Source of the DNA: Pseudomonadota bacterium | Lineage (GTDB): Bacteria > Pseudomonadota > Gammaproteobacteria > Acidithiobacillales > Acidithiobacillaceae | Direction of reading: 5' to 3' | DNA: 8,303 nt | NCBI GenBank assembly: GCA_021818125.1 | Contig: JAKAFG010000085.1 | Coordinates: 1-8,303 of the forward strand | In this document: in pieces, positions 6,639 through 8,303 of the stretch | Numbering within the stretch: the first letter of the stretch is position 1 | Layout: each line of letters opens with the position of its first letter | The notes under the pieces: model-generated | Told to the model about the DNA's origin: nothing | The model's input: the letters and a program-made list of their open reading frames with translations, nothing else | Databases searched by the model: none | Made by a program: the position numbers and the translations under genes

Positions 6639-7985
6639 ATGACTGCAGTTATCGCCCTGGTGGGGCGCCCCAATGTGGGTAAATCCACCTTTTTTAATCG
6701 CCTGACGCGCACCCGTGAGGCACTGGTGGCGGACTTTCCAGGGCTCACCCGGGATCGCCACTATGGTACCGCGCAATTTGAAGGGCGTCAGTATCTGGTG
6801 GTGGATACCGGCGGTTTTGAGCCGGAAGAGCGGGAGGGCCTGGTAGCGGCCATGGCCGTGCAGACTCGCCTCGCTATCACTGAGGCCGATGCCATTTGCT
6901 TTCTGGTGGATGCTAAAGAGGGTCTCTCGGCTCAGGATGCAGAAATTGCCGAGGAGCTGCGCCGCAGTGGTAAGCCCATCTATCTGGTCGTTAATAAGAT
7001 GGATGCGAAAGGCGCTGTGAGCGAGTTGCCTGAATTTCATCGTCTTGGTCTGGGCATGCCCTACACCATCTCTGCGGCCCATGGGCACGGCGTTGAACCG
7101 CTGCTGGAGGCGATTTTTTCGGACTTGCCTACACCAGAAGCAGAAGCCGCCGAGGCGGCGGGGAAGGGGCCGCGCATTGCCATGCTTGGTCGGCCCAACG
7201 TGGGTAAGTCGACGCTGGTCAACGCGATGCTGGGTGAAAAGCGTGTCCTCGTTTTTGACGAGCCTGGAACCACCCGGGATAGTATCCGCATTCCTTACGA
7301 GCGCCAGGGCAAGCCCTACGTTATGATTGATACCGCGGGTATGCGGCGCCGCGCCAGGGTGGGCGAGGGGCTCGAAAAGCTCAGCGTGTTGAAGACCCTG
7401 AGTGCTCTGCGTGAAGCGGATGTGGTCCTGCTGGTGCTCGATGCGCGTCTGGGTATCGCCGAGCAGGACGCGCACTTGGTAGGTGTGGCGGTCGAGCTGG
7501 GGCGTCCCATTGTGGTGGTGGTCAACAAGTGGGACGGGATGAATCCCGAACAGCGCAAGGCGGTAAAGCAAGAACTGGAAAGACGGCTGGACTTTATTAA
7601 ATACGCGCCGATCTACACTATTTCCGCCCTCCATGGCACGGGTGTGGGTGATCTCTATAAGAGTATTGATCAGCTATGGATTGATTCTCGCCGTCATTTC
7701 TCCACAGGCGAGCTGAATCGCGCGCTGGCCGATGTGATCGAGACCCATCAGCCACCCATGGTTGGCGGGCGCCGCATCAAACTGCGTTATTGTCATCAGG
7801 GGGGAGAGAACCCCATCACCCTGGTGTTTCACGGTAACCAGCTGACGCGTCTGCCCGGGACTTACAAGCGTTATTTGGAGAGTGCCTTTCGGCGGGCGCT
7901 CCATTTGGAAGCCGCACCCTTGCGTCTGGTCTTTCGTCAGGGAGAAAATCCCTATGATCCGCAGCCAAAAAAAGGGAAACACTGA
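6639..7985 (+). CDS. der: Der (EngA), tandem-domain ribosome-assembly GTPase
   Basis: Der is an essential GTPase for late assembly of the 50S ribosomal subunit. The frame is open upstream, but I chose the ATG at 6639: MTAVIALVGRPNVGKST is the canonical N-terminus, AAGG at 6627-6630 can serve as ribosome site, and any earlier start would run into bamB. The product has 448 residues. G domain 1 has the P-loop GRPNVGKST (9-17), GLTRDRHYG (35-43), DTGG (56-59) and NKMD (119-122). After an Ala/Glu linker (about 165-177), G domain 2 has GRPNVGKST (184-192), GTTRDS (210-215), DTAGMRRR (231-238) and NKWD (296-299). The KH-like RNA-binding domain covers about 350-437 and includes GRRIKLRYCHQGG and LTRLPGTYKRYLES. 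The C-terminus ends in a basic KKGK stretch. It is shorter than E. coli Der (490), mainly through a shorter inter-domain linker and tail. All nucleotide-binding motifs appear intact. The next gene begins on the base after the stop. Confidence 0.98.
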   Translation: MTAVIALVGRPNVGKSTFFNRLTRTREALVADFPGLTRDRHYGTAQFEGRQYLVVDTGGFEPEEREGLVAAMAVQTRLAITEADAICFLVDAKEGLSAQDAEIAEELRRSGKPIYLVVNKMDAKGAVSELPEFHRLGLGMPYTISAAHGHGVEPLLEAIFSDLPTPEAEAAEAAGKGPRIAMLGRPNVGKSTLVNAMLGEKRVLVFDEPGTTRDSIRIPYERQGKPYVMIDTAGMRRRARVGEGLEKLSVLKTLSALREADVVLLVLDARLGIAEQDAHLVGVAVELGRPIVVVVNKWDGMNPEQRKAVKQELERRLDFIKYAPIYTISALHGTGVGDLYKSIDQLWIDSRRHFSTGELNRALADVIETHQPPMVGGRRIKLRYCHQGGENPITLVFHGNQLTRLPGTYKRYLESAFRRALHLEAAPLRLVFRQGENPYDPQPKKGKH

Positions 7986-8303
7986 ATGACGGAGCGCATC
8001 TCGGGTTGGTGGCGCTGGGTAGTGGTGGCCGTGTGCATTTATATGGCGATATTGATAAGTAATCGTTATCTACCCGTTAATCCGCAGATGGTCTGGGTGC
8101 GGGCCGGCGAGTACGCTCTCTGGGCCGCCATAACGCTGGGCGCCATTGCCCGCTTCTTTCCGGCCCTGACGCCCTACGGCTGGCGGCCGGTCACCATCTT
8201 CCTGGGTGCGGTACTCTCAGGGCTGGAGATCTTTATTGGGGCGGGGCCGGGCACAAAGGTGCGAGTGGACGAATGGATGACGGCACTCATCGGCATCGAG
8301 ATC
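7986..8303 (+). CDS. Small polytopic membrane protein, possibly VanZ-like (3' end outside window)
   Basis: An ATG directly after the der stop opens a frame that runs to the window edge without a stop, giving at least 106 residues. GGGA at 7974-7977, within the end of der, can serve as its ribosome site. Hydrophobic segments lie at about residues 9-25 (WRWVVVAVCIYMAILIS), 41-58 and 66-87 (RPVTIFLGAVLSGLEIFI). The third segment is followed by a small GAGPGTK loop and VDEWMTALIGIEI. That layout, a membrane helix ending in a Glu, then a Gly/Pro loop, then a conserved Asp at the start of the next helix, resembles VanZ-like proteins (ExxQ, PGR, DxxxN). Here the usual Gln, Arg and Asn are not clearly present. 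VanZ relatives are inner-membrane proteins of mostly unknown role, and one confers teicoplanin resistance. The assignment is tentative, but the reading frame itself looks real: it matches the neighbours in codon use and packs tightly behind der. Confidence 0.65.
   Translation, partial: MTERISGWWRWVVVAVCIYMAILISNRYLPVNPQMVWVRAGEYALWAAITLGAIARFFPALTPYGWRPVTIFLGAVLSGLEIFIGAGPGTKVRVDEWMTALIGIEI

Noticed and set aside
5507..6748. A 413-residue open frame on the - strand opposite bamB and the start of der
   Set aside because: It spans two well-supported genes on the other strand, has no coherent domain, and its composition looks like an antisense shadow.
7146..7159. GCCGCC GA GGCGGC symmetry in der
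   Set aside because: The loop is too small for the full stem, and the bases encode the Ala/Glu linker between the two G domains, so simple codon repetition explains it.
6609..7634. A 341-residue open frame on the - strand opposite der
   Set aside because: It is antisense to the highly conserved GTPase motifs and shows no independent protein features.
7967..7973. A7 run in der that forms an A AAA AAA slippery heptamer three codons before the last sense codon
   Set aside because: A -1 shift would only add about 29 residues before a TAA at 8060 in a frame unrelated to the next gene, and no stimulatory structure was seen. It probably just encodes the basic KKGK tail.

Overview
The window is a dense housekeeping segment with every gene on the + strand and no intergenic gap longer than 31 bases. 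In order it holds the 3' part of rlmN (23S rRNA/tRNA adenine-C2 methyltransferase), a PilF/PilW-type TPR lipoprotein, rodZ, ispG, hisS, a YfgM-like membrane-anchored TPR protein, bamB, der (engA), and the 5' part of a small membrane-protein gene that may belong to the VanZ-like family. The gene order rlmN-pilF-rodZ-ispG-hisS-yfgM-bamB-der is the familiar gammaproteobacterial arrangement. With the fairly high GC content and the protein sequences, this suggests a gammaproteobacterium or close relative. An Acidithiobacillus-like genome is my best guess, but that is inference and was not tested.

Layout: 1-560 rlmN C-terminal part; 557-1402 pilF; 1415-2395 rodZ; 2385-3485 ispG; 3517-4836 hisS; 4833-5444 yfgM-like; 5441-6628 bamB; 6639-7985 der; 7986 to the window end, a partial polytopic membrane protein. 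Four junctions overlap: ATGA at rlmN/pilF, 11 bases at rodZ/ispG, GTGA at hisS/yfgM and ATGA at yfgM/bamB. The der stop codon is followed directly by the next ATG. I saw no convincing promoter or Rho-independent terminator, so the genes are probably transcribed together from a promoter upstream of the window, with possible internal promoters I cannot identify by eye.

The genes combine translation and ribosome functions (RlmN, HisRS, Der), isoprenoid precursor synthesis (IspG, which feeds undecaprenyl phosphate and quinones), and envelope construction: RodZ for the MreB cytoskeleton, PilF for pilus secretin assembly, BamB for outer-membrane protein assembly, and YfgM for the inner-membrane/periplasmic chaperone network. 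I found no mobile element, CRISPR array, RNA gene or novel defence-like system. The items most worth a second look are a perfect 9-bp hairpin just after the pilF lipobox codons, a smaller hairpin in the bamB linker, a low-complexity tail on RodZ, a substitution in an IspG motif near its cluster ligands, and the membrane-protein gene directly behind der.
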